DNA from: Unio delphinus
Lineage: Eukaryota; Mollusca; Bivalvia; Unionida; Unionidae
Length of the DNA: 64,000 bases
Direction: 5' to 3'
NCBI GenBank assembly: GCA_029339505.1
Contig: JAQISU010000058.1
Location: forward strand, 496,001-560,000
A model generated the notes under the pieces. It was not told the DNA's origin, did not search any database, and was given only the letters and a program-made list of their open reading frames with translations. Both the position numbers and the translations under genes were made by a program. Of this stretch, positions 24,691-64,000 are shown piece after piece; position 1 is the first letter of the stretch, and every line of letters starts with the position of its first letter.

Positions 24691-25628
24691 TTTGTATAGT
24701 GCCTAATCATTAGAAGCTCTAAGCGCTTTTCAACATCTATAATGATATGACTAAAAAGGGATCACTGTGTCTTTGTGTTTAGTTTTAATAGGCAATTCGT
24801 TCCACGTATCATATGCGTATATGTTTTTTTTTCTTCTATGGTCTGATTTAAAACGGCTTTATTACTCTCGCCAACATTTCATATTTAACCTGAAAACATC
24901 ACGGTTTCCCTTGCGCTATTTGTCTTTGCACTTCATATACAAATGTTAAAATGCACAAAAACACAAAAGAAAATATGAACGACTCTGTCACAATATCAGC
25001 CCTATTATTCGCATTGCTCACTCAAAATGTGATGACATTCTTTGTGTGCAAGTACCTTGGTGACCGTGCGTTGTGTCATGGCTGTAGCATGTATTAAATG
25101 TGTACCTTTAGTCTTTCTTTAAGAACCAGTGGCGTAAGGCTTCCGTGTTATTTTGAAATAAATCTTACTGAACTTTCAAGTCATGATACATTTTTGGCAT
25201 TGTACTTCAAGTTCTAACCAATATCATTCCAAATAGAACCATCGGCATTTTACGAAAATGTCCTCAATGCAATTGCAAAAACAGTCCAATCTAAATTTGT
25301 TACGTATTTCAAGCCCTTAATAATAACATTTCATTTTAAACCAGTATACATGAAATGTTTCCATACATCTCCACAGATATATTATCTAAACGAGGAAAAC
25401 TGTAATAAGAAATATAACGTCACAAATATTTTGAAGTAAAAGTGGCATTCAAATGAATATCAGTCACTCCTAACCTTTGGCACTGAGAGATTGAATTCCT
25501 TGTATATCCTTTGTCTTTCACGCTGAACATTTTCACAGCAAATATTAACTTTGGCCGGTTCTTAAATAATAAAGAGTGAATAGCGAAACTGTACAGATCA
25601 ATGATCATATGATTTATGAACAATTCGA

Positions 25629-50650
<25,022 letters not shown>

Positions 50651-52545
50651 CTGGAATAAATAAATAAATAGAATAATAATTAAACAGATATCTAAAAAAA
50701 TAAATTTGATAGTCATTTACATATGATTATTGCAAGTTCAACATGATTTAAGAAAATATTTTTCACAAAACTAACAAAATGAAACTAAACAAAAAGGCGC
50801 CACTTGTTAAGGTGAATACATGCTTGATATAGGGACTGACAACGGATTGGCCTGTAATGCGGCATCTTCACATCGCCTATCTCACTCCGTAATTCGATAT
50901 TATTAGTTTAAGAACAGTGGTTTGGACCATCTATCCCACTTTGAAGCACGTCCAAAAAAAAAAAAAAACATTTTATCCTCAAACCATGTAGAGCCCATAA
51001 ATTAATGTCGCATATGTATCACTTTTAATTTTGTCTGCAAACGTCATGTGTTCCAGTTATGGGTGGGGCAGGGTGTAAGAGTCTCGTAGGAATGGAAATG
51101 TCGCAAGATCTCCAATGGGGCAAAACGGCAGCCTTACATATTAATCTCTGATTGCTGGATCAAATTCCGGGGAATGTACTTATTCAGGCAATGTACATAA
51201 TGATTAATTGTATATACTGTGACAGCAAATATGTTTGTTGTTAATACTGCATAAGGCAGGCTTGTATAACGGACTGTAACACTACTATATCAAAAAGGCT
51301 TTGTATTGATGTTTCCTCGCAGCAATGCTTTCACTGTCTCAATAGTATGATTTTGCCCTGACACAACGAGGAAATTTAGAGCTGAGTTGTGAATATTTTC
51401 GTGCTGAAATGTTTGTGCAGGTGTTTAAATAAATTCTCAGCTTTAGCCAGGCCATTGGCTCGCAAAATATACTAAAGGAATATATCGAGGTCTCAAATGG
51501 TGACTTTAATCTGTCAGATGATTGGAATATCAAAACTGTGACAGATAAACTGATATTGCTGCTGTATCGTTTGAATGTTTATACGAGTTTATTAAGGAAA
51601 CCGAGAAGATGGTATATGCATTCCCGCAGAAAATTTGCAGAACACTGATAAGATAATTAACCTGGGAGTGACCTCAAAAATAGAACAAACTAAACGTGGA
51701 CAGAGTGTTTGAGCAGTTAAAATAAAAGGTGTGTTCAGAGTATTGTGCATAAAGGAGTACCTCCGTTAAAGAAAAATAACACCCATTGAATCTGATGTGA
51801 GTGATACTTTTGATAAGGTTAGTAATGAAGATGCTTAAAAGCCAACTAATGAAACAACTGCTCTTGGGCCATAAATATTAGATTTGCATCCTAATTCACT
51901 ATTCTTCAGTATATATACGAAATATATTATGAGGATACAGTAGACGAGCTACACGGCCATCCCAAACAATGTTCTAAGGATATTTACAAAATCAAGGAAG
52001 CAAAAACAATTGATGAAATTTACAAACGCTCTAAGAACAATAATGTCATTGGATACAAATACACAAAGTCTGAACAACCTCAAGTTGAAATGTATCTTTT
52101 TTGCAATTGAAAATTAATGTATAGGTACCTTTTCAACATTTGTTACCACATAGAACAAGCCAGTATATCTGAGAAGGCCTGACTTGACATATCACAACAC
52201 CATAAAGTCATGTAATGGTTTCTGTGAGGCTCGCAATTCGACATGCAGAAATCTGTGTACCAACTATTGCGGAAGAGGAGGCTGGTATCCGTGATCAAGC
52301 CAGGTGACAAAATAGGACAGTGTTATTAATACCCTAGTGTGCCAATCAAAGGCATGGATAATGTTACTGTTTCTGTAAATCAGATAAACCGCTCGCTTTT
52401 ATGTAGCTAGACGGTATTGGGTCGCTATTAGTGCAAAGCTGTCTGCATTCGAAAATTTGACCCGTTTGGCAGAACATGCCATGCAAAACATACACGCTAC
52501 ACATGTTTAAATGTATGACCATGTTTTAAATTTTGGCATTTGAGT
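50651..52545. other. Upstream sequence with possible coding remnants
   Basis: Plus-strand fragments at about 51480-51600 and 51915-52110 (with DIYKIKEAKTIDEIYKRS) and at 52165-52260 look like decayed coding sequence. They could belong to the capsid-bearing copy 3 that follows, but I cannot name them. The rest is AT-rich. Confidence 0.35.
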
Positions 52546-52847
52546 TAAATCACAAAATCAACTTTGCCAACCCTTTGGATTTGTTCACTGGTACTATAAA
52601 GCTCACAGAAATAAATGAAAACCACAAACACCTGTGTCTGTACAAACACAGACACATACAATAAAAACACAGAAAACAGAAATAAAATAAAATAATAACC
52701 AGGATTGAAGCCATTGCAGTTTGTGATCTGATAAAATAAAAATAATACAAGTCATCGATATAATTTTCCAGTTGAAAGGACACCTCACATGTTTTGTTAT
52801 AAAGATACCTGCTGTGTCACAACTGCAACAGTTTGTATGACAACATA

Positions 52848-52849
<2 letters not shown>

Positions 52850-52888
<39 letters not shown>
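52850..52888. repeat. (TA)n microsatellite
   Basis: About 19 TA units directly before a 77-bp direct duplication. Confidence 0.95.
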
Positions 52889-52891
<3 letters not shown>

Positions 52892-53036
52892 AAGGTCGTA
52901 TGCGAAAAGCAGATTTTACAAAGGTTGAGATTTATAATGGTACTAAATGCATTGAACTATATATAAACAAGGTCGTATGCGAAAAGCAGATTTTACAAAG
53001 TTTGAGATTTATAATGGTACTAAATGCATTGAACAA
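52886..53036 (+). repeat. 77-bp direct duplication
   Basis: TAAACAAGGTCGTATGCGAA through CATTGAAC occurs twice, about 77 bp apart, with one visible difference (GGTTGAG against GTTTGAG). Confidence 0.9.
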
Positions 53037-53046
53037 TAACAGTTAA

Positions 53047-53277
53047 ATTGAAAATAAAATAACGGTTGCGCAATTAAGACAATTTCCAGGTGAGAGTAAT
53101 ATCCGAATACCTGGAGGTGCTAGAAAAGCTGAAATTCTTGCCGAATTAGACGAGTATGAACAAAACAGTCGCCGTCGACTTGTGTCTGACATCGCTAATG
53201 AAGATCAACAACAACACAATCACAATTACCAAAACGTTAATTTCAAACATATAGTGACAAGTTGGAACATCATGTAG
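53047..53277 (+). pseudogene. SAP/HeH-like DNA-binding segment of copy 3
   Basis: An open stretch of 76 codons lacks a good ATG. It begins with KITVAQLRQFPGESN and GGARKAEILAELDEY, the helix-extended-loop-helix pattern of SAP-type domains, and then turns Arg, Gln and Asn rich. It is cut by TAG at 53275. Such a domain would bind DNA, but a role in this element is inference. Confidence 0.4.
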
Positions 53278-53769
53278 CAATTATCAGATACCCATTCACA
53301 CCAGGAATTAAGGTCGACATCTACAGACATATATGATTCCAGGAATCGTAGTGGTGTTGCAAAACTTTGGTCAATCTGGCCTTCAAGCAGACCTTGTCCA
53401 TAGTGCACACCTGGGTATGCCACATAGACGTGACATGTAAGGATTTAAAACTACTACTCCGTGGATCCGCAGTTGTAAGCATGTAATATTGAGCTGCAAA
53501 GATAGGAGCACGAGGAATTATTTTTTTCACTTAGCAATACCCCCATGTTCCAACAGTGTCCCTGCAACAACTTACTGTAACATGATGATGATATTTCGTA
53601 ACATTGACACGCATAGCCTAGAAATTTACGTTGGCCATTGTGTGCTGCCGACTACACATAAGATAAATTTGACAATCAAGAAACAAGCAATCATATTAAA
53701 ATGTCCAGCTGTGAAGTCATAGAAGAGTCTGAGAAGCGACGCGATAAAGTTGTTTAGCTATGTATAGAG

Positions 53770-53982
53770 ATGATTCAAAATGTGCTAGAAGACCTCGCGA
53801 AAGATATGTTACAGTCGCGGCAGACCGCACGAGAAGACGTGAGAGCTGGGATTGCACACGCATTTGCGCCGCTGAGTAAACACATAAAGGAAATAGCCTC
53901 ACGTTCTGAGGACATACAGTGCCACAAAGATATCAGCGCAAAACGCGACAAAGATTACGGGAACCGAAGGAGCACGGACTAA
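53770..53982 (+). pseudogene. Helical protein fragment of copy 3
   Basis: A 70-codon frame is rich in Ala, Arg, Asp and Lys with helical periodicity (VLEDLAKDML, HIKEIASRSEDI). Its position matches the helical gene of copy 1, with weak similarity at best. Sequence continues in other frames to about 54190. Confidence 0.35.
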
Positions 53983-54825
53983 TTCGTAAGATAGCCAAAC
54001 GCCATAAAAGTATTATTAAAGCCGTAACAGCATCTGTAGACACTACAGCTCATTAGCCACATATAGTTGATTAAGTCAAATAAGACGTTGGGAAAATTGA
54101 AACAACCATTAGTGAACTTTAAAAATGTAAGCATGCACTTGATGAAGACGTTACAGAGGCACAAGTCAGAATAAACGTGCCACCAGAGCACATGTTGCAG
54201 ATACGAACACAGCGTAAATTTGTAATGAACATATTCAGGCGTAATTTTTATAAAGCGTATAGGTTGCTCTTGGCAGATCTAATTATTGGAATTAGTAGAT
54301 GAGAAATAAACGATCAAAGACACGTGATAAATAGAAGAATGTTGAATGGCATAAAATGACATTTAGGGAGCTTAATGGAAAGAAATAGGCTACTGGTTAA
54401 CATTGGGTTCATGTTCGAAACACGTGTAATCCATTTTATTGCAAAGGAATTATATAAAGTGAAAGTTTATGGGCAGAATATGTCAGTGAATACAGCTAAA
54501 CCAAAACAATAATTAATTACCATAACACCAGGCAGAACAAGGTCGCGAATACCTCAACCACGGATTGAAATCGGAATATGCACAAAACACAAAGACAATT
54601 TTACTCTAAGCAACGTCAAAGGGAAGAAACAAACTGTATGGTAATTTCTGGCAATGTTAAAGGTAAACGTCTTAGCCAGGATTATTTATAACCAAATGCT
54701 GAGAAGAAAAGACAATCTAAACGAAACCTGATAATCGATATCTTTGCATAAGGGATATCATATCGTGCATGACATTGTGAGAATGATTGTGATAATGACA
54801 CCGCAACGACCCAGGTTAATTTAAC

Positions 54826-55034
54826 ATGTGGGGCCGTCAAAGATAGTTACATAATCAGGTCTATAACAACGTGCGTGTTTGTTCAGGTTTAAACACTGTT
54901 TGGGATTTCGCCAACCGCAGAACCAGGTGATGTAATATTTAGTATGCCCGTTACACGTCTGCATCTTCCATGATATACTAATGGGCTGAAACAAATTCGT
55001 TTTCTCTTGCAGATCAAGACGGCCACATTGTGAT
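54826..55034 (-). CDS. Possible CUB-like exon
   Basis: A minus-strand frame follows acceptor TACGCAG (exon base 55034) and can end at donor GTTAAA (54826). It contains six or more cysteines, a segment ISISWKMQTCNGHTKYYITW and then CYRPDYVTIFDGPT, which resembles the DYVxIYDG end of CUB domains. An in-frame stop follows at once if it is not spliced. No partner exon was found, and it lies inside copy 3 on the other strand, so it may be a chance frame or a relic. Confidence 0.25.
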
Positions 55035-55139
55035 CTGCGTAGTGAAACATTAACGAAATAACTGTACCTAAGAAATTGACCCGACCTTAAATAATAATAA
55101 CAGTGAAAGTTACGAGTGGAAGCGTGAAATCTGTGCGGA

Positions 55140-55382
55140 TAATGCAAGAACGTCTGTACACTTGTGATTATGGAACTGGACTTGGTAATATTGTTCGTGG
55201 GTTATTTACAAGCGCAAAAGAATGTACACACGGCATTATCATCGCACCCTGCACCCACCGCTATAGAGGTAGCAATGCTAGTTGTGGCTAGTATCCAACG
55301 TGTAGCTGTGAATCGATTGCAACGACTGGGCTTGCAGGTAGCTAACCCGCTTCAAGATGGATTAGGGCGATTAATAATATGA
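55140..55382 (+). pseudogene. Gly-containing small gene of copy 3
   Basis: GTGLGNIVRGLFTSAKE near 55161 matches the end of the small gene at 35456-35673 in copy 1. Frame changes occur near 55285, after which a basic segment follows to TGA 55380. No tandem expansion is present here, which shows the ancestral single-copy state. Confidence 0.5.
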
Positions 55383-55654
55383 GTATCATCACACCCCTGT
55401 AATTTTAACATCGATTGAATCAATGGTACTTGCAATTAGTACTATCATCAACCAGCCCGCACAGCTGCGATTGACAGATTCAGTGATTGCAAATCTGGCA
55501 ATGATGAGTGTAGTTAGATGTGACGTATTTGACTTAACATTTGATATGGAAGTGTCAGTGTTAGTAGACTGAAGCAAGATATATTTTACTTATTAGTCCT
55601 AATGTAGTTATGTGAGAAAGCTTGCCAGTAGCTTCTCGTGTGTCGGTGGTTCTT

Positions 55655-55765
55655 TCTGGGGTTGTCCCGGGTTCTTCCTCCACAAATAATACTGGCCGCC
55701 ATGTATAGCATATCATGTGCTTAAAAATGGCGTTAAACCCTACAGCAACAACAACAACAACTTAT
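55655..55765 (+). mobile_element. SINE 3' fragment of a second family
   Basis: GGTTCTTCCTCCACAAATAA, TACTGGCCGCC, a TATAGCATATCATGTGCTTAAAA-like stretch and GGCGTTAAACCC followed by CAACAACAACAACAA resemble the 3' half of a SINE common in lophotrochozoans. The head is missing. It lies between two capsid-element remnants. Confidence 0.5.
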
Positions 55766-55857
55766 TAGTCATCTCCAACGTGGGGTCCCAAGCAATGAAA
55801 AATAGAATTGAAAGTACAAGACAATCTAATTTATTCCATTAATATGAGACATTCATG

Positions 55858-56340
55858 AAAGATGAAGTAAAACTGGTACAGACCGATGATGCTGATTGCC
55901 CTGTCAATGCCCATGTGGGATTGGTTAACAACGGTATTATGGCGATGCTCAACGGTAAACGTTTTTTATCGTTGGAAAGGAAATAGAATTCTGAGGAAAT
56001 TCGGCTTGACCAATCAACTCCTCATATTATACGTGCTTATTACAATCTTTGACTCGCAAGGATTTTAACTTACACGGTCAAATTAATCAGCAAAAACTCA
56101 GTAGTATAGTCGACTATTCGGTCATATTATCTTTGAAGTGGTGCGTGCTCTGGAGCGTTCACCAGCAAATGCTTAATGATTTCACATTAAAGTACGTTGG
56201 ATGATATGGTGCTAATGTCTATCAGAGAAGATTTGCCATTAAAGCGGAATTGTCTGAGATTACTAGTCGTATTGTCAATGTGAGCTTGTAATCTGTGAAG
56301 ACCACATGGCAATCTGAAAATGTTAAAGGCAAACATTTGT
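55858..56340 (+). pseudogene. Capsid gene fragment of copy 3
   Basis: The segment from ATG 55858 contains HVGLVNNGIMAMLNGKRF, matching the capsid-like gene of copy 1 (LRVGFVNNRIM). It breaks by about 55985 and continues as scattered pieces. Only a small part of the gene is left before the LINE at 56366. Confidence 0.45.
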
Positions 56341-56365
56341 GGTACGATTGTCATGTGAATTGCTT

Positions 56366-56985
56366 TTATGAAAGACTGTTGATATTGGCAATGGTGATAT
56401 AAAAATATAAGTGGATCAGCAGATCGCTAAGGTAACCGCACCTCCACGATTGTTGTTGTTGTTGTCGTTCTTCCGTCGTTTCGTCGAGGACTTCTCTAGT
56501 TATCCTAGGGTTAAAGAGGCCTGTTCTGTTCCGTGCGTGCGCAGGTGGCTGATGAGACAAATACTTGCACAAGAATGTTCGTTGCATAAAGGACAGAAAG
56601 AGGATGAGTGGAACATATCCAGGAGTGATGGTAGCACCTGCTTTTCTGGCTTCCATCTTCAGCTTTGTAGTTAATATCATGCTATATTCGCACAACTTGA
56701 AAACTTTGTGTACGGAGAAATGCCAAGTAACTCGATCACTAACGCTTTAAATGCAACTTTCAGATTGTCTTTGAAGCGTCTCTTCCGACCTCCGTGGGAT
56801 CGTTTTCCTTGCTGTAGCTCGCCATAAAAGAGTTTCTTATGCAGCCGGTGGTCTGGCATGCTTAGAACGACGTCCTGCATAGCGTAGTTGGGACTGCATC
56901 AGGATGGTATGGATGCTGGGGAGACCTGCTTGGGCGAGTACTTCAGTGTCTGGGACCTTGTACTGCCACTTGATGTTAAGTAGTA
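56366..56985 (-). mobile_element. LINE 3' fragment inserted in copy 3
   Basis: On the minus strand, MPDHRLHKKLFYGELQQGKR and RKRRFKDNLKVAFKAL match the C-terminal region of RTE-type LINE proteins, and a GHV-like segment lies upstream. A (TTG)n/(CAA)n tract lies near 56448. It interrupts the capsid remnants of copy 3 and is therefore younger than that element. Confidence 0.7.
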
Positions 56986-58164
56986 ACGTTTTGGTGCGCA
57001 ATTATATGAATATTGATCATAGAAGAAACAAATCATATTGAGCACTCAACCCTAGCAAATGACTTAGTTCTGGTACAATGAGGTTTTTATTAAATACTAA
57101 GCGCCACATGTTAAAGTCTTGATCATACGTATTGATTGCAGCATGAAGAAAAGGTACATGGGGTCGAATGGTAATGTGGATAAACGATAAGCGGCAGCAG
57201 GGTATGACATTTGTACTATTCTTATCGCATATCGACAATCCGTCTAGTTATATTCAATATTGTTGATGTTGCATTATCAGCATTATTACTCACTAAGATG
57301 AAATTCGGTCAGAATCCTCCAAAGCGTTTCAGCTAGGATGGTTTCCCGTCTTTTCCCATCATTTTTAACATTAAAAGGTATCCTTATTATATGACTAATG
57401 GAATCCGGCCACGTTGTTAAAGCTGCAAAAGATTGCCACAGACGTGGTGCTAAACCAAATTAAAGCGAGTGTTAGCATCAAAAAACAACTTCTTGAGGGA
57501 CATCTACTTCAAACTTCTGTTGCCAAATGCTAGTATAAAATGTCAAAAAAAGTATTAATGGTCAAGCAGAAATTCCCACATGTAATCACCCTGATGTATC
57601 ACTACCGACTCGATGTCTACTTGGAATCTGTTTGAGTATAGTTGAAAACGCTCAATCACTGACTGAAGCTCCAGGTGTAAGAGCGTGTCTGAATTCCTGC
57701 TACAATTGTGAAGTGGAATTCACCGATGTATACAACCAGGTTACATTTACCATCGACAATTTTACATGAACATTCACTGAAATTAGACCAAAATGATTGC
57801 GACTGTGATTCTACAAATATAGACTAGGATGGGTAACATTTACTGGAAAAGACGATCATTTGATATTAAAGGTTTCTAATCTGGTCGCATTACTAGACCA
57901 TCAAAACGAACATTTGCCGACGATTTACGTATTCTCCAGGCAGAGGTTTTCTCACTGTAGGCAAATTGTGATAATAAAATTAAATAATTGACTAGAAGCG
58001 TATTGCGCATGCACAAGGTGATGAGACTGGGCAATGTCTGCTAGACGTGCAATTATAATACATAATTGGAGAGGAAAAACAGCTGTGAAATGAAATTGCA
58101 TAGAGGACTGCACTGATCGTGAAATACAAATGCGCATGGATCCTACTTTGCGGTCTTGCTGTGA

Positions 58165-58520
58165 CAGGAAAGGTTGGTCTTGGTATGACTGGAATCAGGA
58201 ATACATCAAGAGTTGTATTCGCACCAATCGTTACAATTGTCGGAGCTATATCGATTGTAACTGGTGCATCCGGTGGTGCTAGCTATTAATTTCAATGCAG
58301 CTGTTTTCACGAATGGGTGTCTTTTCCGAATTGCTTGCAGACATATACAGCATTTTCTGAATACAATCAGTCAATTGTAGTTAGATTTAGTTACACTCGA
58401 GGATAAAATAACTAGTGCGGCTGAGTTTGTGTCTGTTTTGTTAGTAATGGAAAAGCACAGACAGTTGCAAGCACAAACAAGACACAACGCGGATTTGCAA
58501 AGTCAAATAAATTACAATCT
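58165..58520 (+). pseudogene. Hydrophobic/helical protein remnant of copy 3
   Basis: VGLGMTGIRNTSRVVFAPIV and GAISIVTGASGGASY form a Gly/Ile/Val-rich, membrane-like stretch, ending at TAA 58288. After a frameshift, a helical segment with VLLVMEKHRQLQAQTRHN follows. The pair looks like a membrane-active virion protein joined to a helical domain, but this is inference. Confidence 0.4.
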
Positions 58521-59457
58521 TCATGGCAAGATCAGGTTATCGATAACAAACACAACAACTCGTAGTGTGTATGTGTATATTGATTCATACTATATGCTGA
58601 ACACATAATGTATCTGTATAATCAAGGAGTAGTACGAGAGGCTGGTGTTTTGCTTCCATCCGTCTGAGATTCTACCCTTGTGACTGGAATACGTAGCGTG
58701 TGATGACACAATTTAAAGTGATACAAACGCAACGGTCAGTATCAGAAAATGGATTGAAGTACCACAGAGAGAGCCCGCGGGCAAAATGACTACTCTTGTA
58801 ACATGTGATTGATGATCCTTATATAATAATCAAGTGTCTTGTCACATCCGCACTTCTGCGTATAATATTTATCAGTCAGATATATTTGTAACCTGAGTGC
58901 ATTTTGCGCCAAATGATAATGGATAATCATCATTAGTTTGATATAACACTGGAATAAATATATGGCAAGGAAATATTAGAATCTACAATGCAGCCCCTGA
59001 GGTGGTGAAATTACCCAGTGTACAGTGTGGTATTTGTACGGGTAGCATGAAATTTTCTTTGCATTTCAAACTCTATTATATGGATGGATGTAAGGAGATC
59101 AGGTGTGATATTTCAACAGAATGACTTGGTGACATAAATGTGTGAATATTTGCATGGCACTTTGTTTAAGCTCATCATGCTATATCAGGCGTGCGTTGAT
59201 TAGTCTAAATTTCATTTGTAACCGTTTTTTTCTACTGGTGATTTAAGAACTGGAAATCATATTTTACAGGATTGATGAAGCCATGAACCTTGAACATATG
59301 ATACTTGTTGCACGAATGGCCGTAACAAAGATATAAACGTTAATGTATATTGCGTCAGTTACTTTCAAATAACATGAAGTCATTTGATTTTCAATTCTTA
59401 TAATTATAAATAGTTTAAATATAATGAAGAATCTCAACAAACAAATAACATAACTAT

Positions 59458-59469
59458 ACTGTATCTAGT
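59458..59469. repeat. LINE target duplication, left
   Basis: ACTGTATCTAGT, repeated exactly at 63855-63866. Confidence 0.9.
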
Positions 59470-60353
59470 GGGTGGTGCAAGGTCTGGGCCTGACGTCCCG
59501 CTTGCCAAAGGGAAGTGAAGCGTCTCTCATAGCCTCTCCTTTCTAGGTGTAGTGATCGCTGCAGGACCACTGTCTTGCCCTGATGGACAGGAGGTTACTT
59601 GCATATAGCCTCTCCTACACTATTGTGTCCACAACAGCACCTTCACGCGGGGCCCCTTGTTTTCACAGAGCCTGTTGTGTGGCGCGACCGAGTGCTCGGC
59701 GGTATAACTGGGAGGGCAGACTGGGCTCATTAGCCTTGGCAGGCAGCCAGTCTAAGAGAAGGAAAACTCTGACTACAAACCTGGGTAGATGAAGCTCGTT
59801 AGCCTGGTCAAGGCAATTTTTCTAGGAGAAGAAAACTCTGATTGTAAACCAATGGTTCCACTGCCTAGTGGATATCTTCGGGAGAAGGAAAGGCTACGGG
59901 AGTAAACCCAGACAGAAAATCCGGAGTGGAGCCCCCAAGGCGGCTGGATGTCGACTAGACTTCCTTCTGGCAGCTCCTGCATCCACACTGGTGCCAGATG
60001 TCATGCTCAGCATTCCTTTGGACCCAACCAGCAAGGACGAGAGGGGGATCCTGAAGCCTGGGCAACCCAGGATCTCCATATTCCACGCCCAGGCTTGTGT
60101 CCTGGAGAGGTCACTCCAGTCTCGCTACTAAGTAAGGAAACAACACGGAAGCTGACAGTCTACGGGTTATAAGTCCCACCCGACTGGCGTAGGGAAGGGC
60201 GCCACGGGTCAGCTTTGACGGTGGGAGGGATCATCGTGTCCCACTGCCCAACTACCGCCCGCCTCAAGCCAGGCAGCCTTAGGTCAATAAGGTGTTGACC
60301 CGCCATCGTCTGCCTGCTCCAGTGGGTGTCTGGAGCTCAGTGTGTTGCTTAAC

Positions 60354-63802
<3,449 letters not shown>

Positions 63803-63854
63803 GGCGCTATCCGCATGGTCTCCCGAGACTAAGGCGCCAATGATGATGATGATG

Positions 63855-63866
63855 ACTGTATCTAGT
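63855..63866. repeat. LINE target duplication, right
   Basis: ACTGTATCTAGT directly after the (ATG)n end. Confidence 0.9.
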
Positions 63867-64000
63867 ATTTACAAATAGTTTCGAAGTGAATAAATGCATC
63901 AACATGCCTAAATCTTTTGCTGGTGTTGTTGTAGTAACTTTAAGCTCTCTGCAATAAATCATGTGATTTAAGCAATCCAAATGCTTGTTGCGTTGTAAAA
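63867..64000. other. Unassigned end of window
   Basis: AT-rich sequence after the LINE, with no feature seen. Confidence 0.5.

Larger units (their letters stand above)
53041..58600 (+). mobile_element. Capsid-bearing element copy 3 (diverged, decayed)
   Basis: Plus-strand remnants in the order of copy 1: a SAP-like segment (53047-53277), a helical protein (53770-53982), basic fragments (54190-54700), the GLGNIVRGLF small gene (55140-55382) and a capsid fragment (about 55858-56065) with HVGLVNNGIMAML. After a LINE insertion come a DVYLESV fragment near 57615, a Gly/Ile-rich hydrophobic stretch at 58165-58290 and a helical end at 58390-58520. Divergence from copy 1 is large. No terminal repeats, integrase or polymerase were recognised. 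Outer limits are approximate. Confidence 0.55.

Overview
This is an AT-rich, repeat-dense piece of an animal nuclear genome: introns with GT-AG boundaries, long AT intergenic tracts, large (TA)n microsatellites, and several transposon classes. The host genes, a tRNA-headed SINE whose core resembles the META-domain SINEs of molluscs, and an RTE-like LINE of the 'craniofacial development protein 2-like' type together suggest a lophotrochozoan invertebrate, most likely a mollusc. That placement is inference.

Two host genes are well supported. On the + strand, four coding exons (8192-13273) give a complete secreted phospholipase A2 of 162 residues with signal peptide, furin-type propeptide site, calcium loop and catalytic His/Asp. 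On the - strand, ten coding exons (50650 down to 25629) give the C-terminal two thirds of an NMDA-type ionotropic glutamate receptor of the GluN2/Nmdar2 class; its amino-terminal domain lies beyond the window or was not found. This gene holds two phase-matched, alternative-looking exons for the first membrane helix (46800-46922 and 44437-44562), a GC-AG intron, and a pore in which the usual asparagine site reads Gly-Ala.

The rest is mobile DNA. From left to right: an RTE-like LINE fragment (421-1670, -) inserted in a 41-bp tandem array; a cellular-looking but transposon-type single-exon ORF with a duplicated TATA promoter (3264-4952); a decayed LINE of a second lineage (5418-8095); a complete 2,965-bp hAT-like DNA transposon with 8-bp target duplication and a 751-codon transposase frame broken only by three nonsense codons (14783-17747); a 471-bp MITE with 8-bp target duplication (19308-19778); SINEs at 1780, 27403, 40397 and 48026; and a full-length LINE with a perfect 12-bp target duplication (59470-63854).

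Three copies of a capsid-gene-bearing, Polinton/adintovirus-like element are present. Copy 1 (+, about 32960-39060) and an internally deleted copy 2 (-, about 39062-40396) sit tail to tail inside the 11.9-kb receptor intron; diverged copy 3 (+, about 53041-58600) lies upstream of the receptor exons. All are decayed. Copy 1 holds an array of 28 near-identical 55-bp units grown from its own coding sequence.

Stretches not covered by a listed feature (for example 1976-2900, 13274-14774, 19787-23830, 40936-42500, 44880-46130, 47104-48020, 49050-50508) are AT-rich DNA in which I see no gene.
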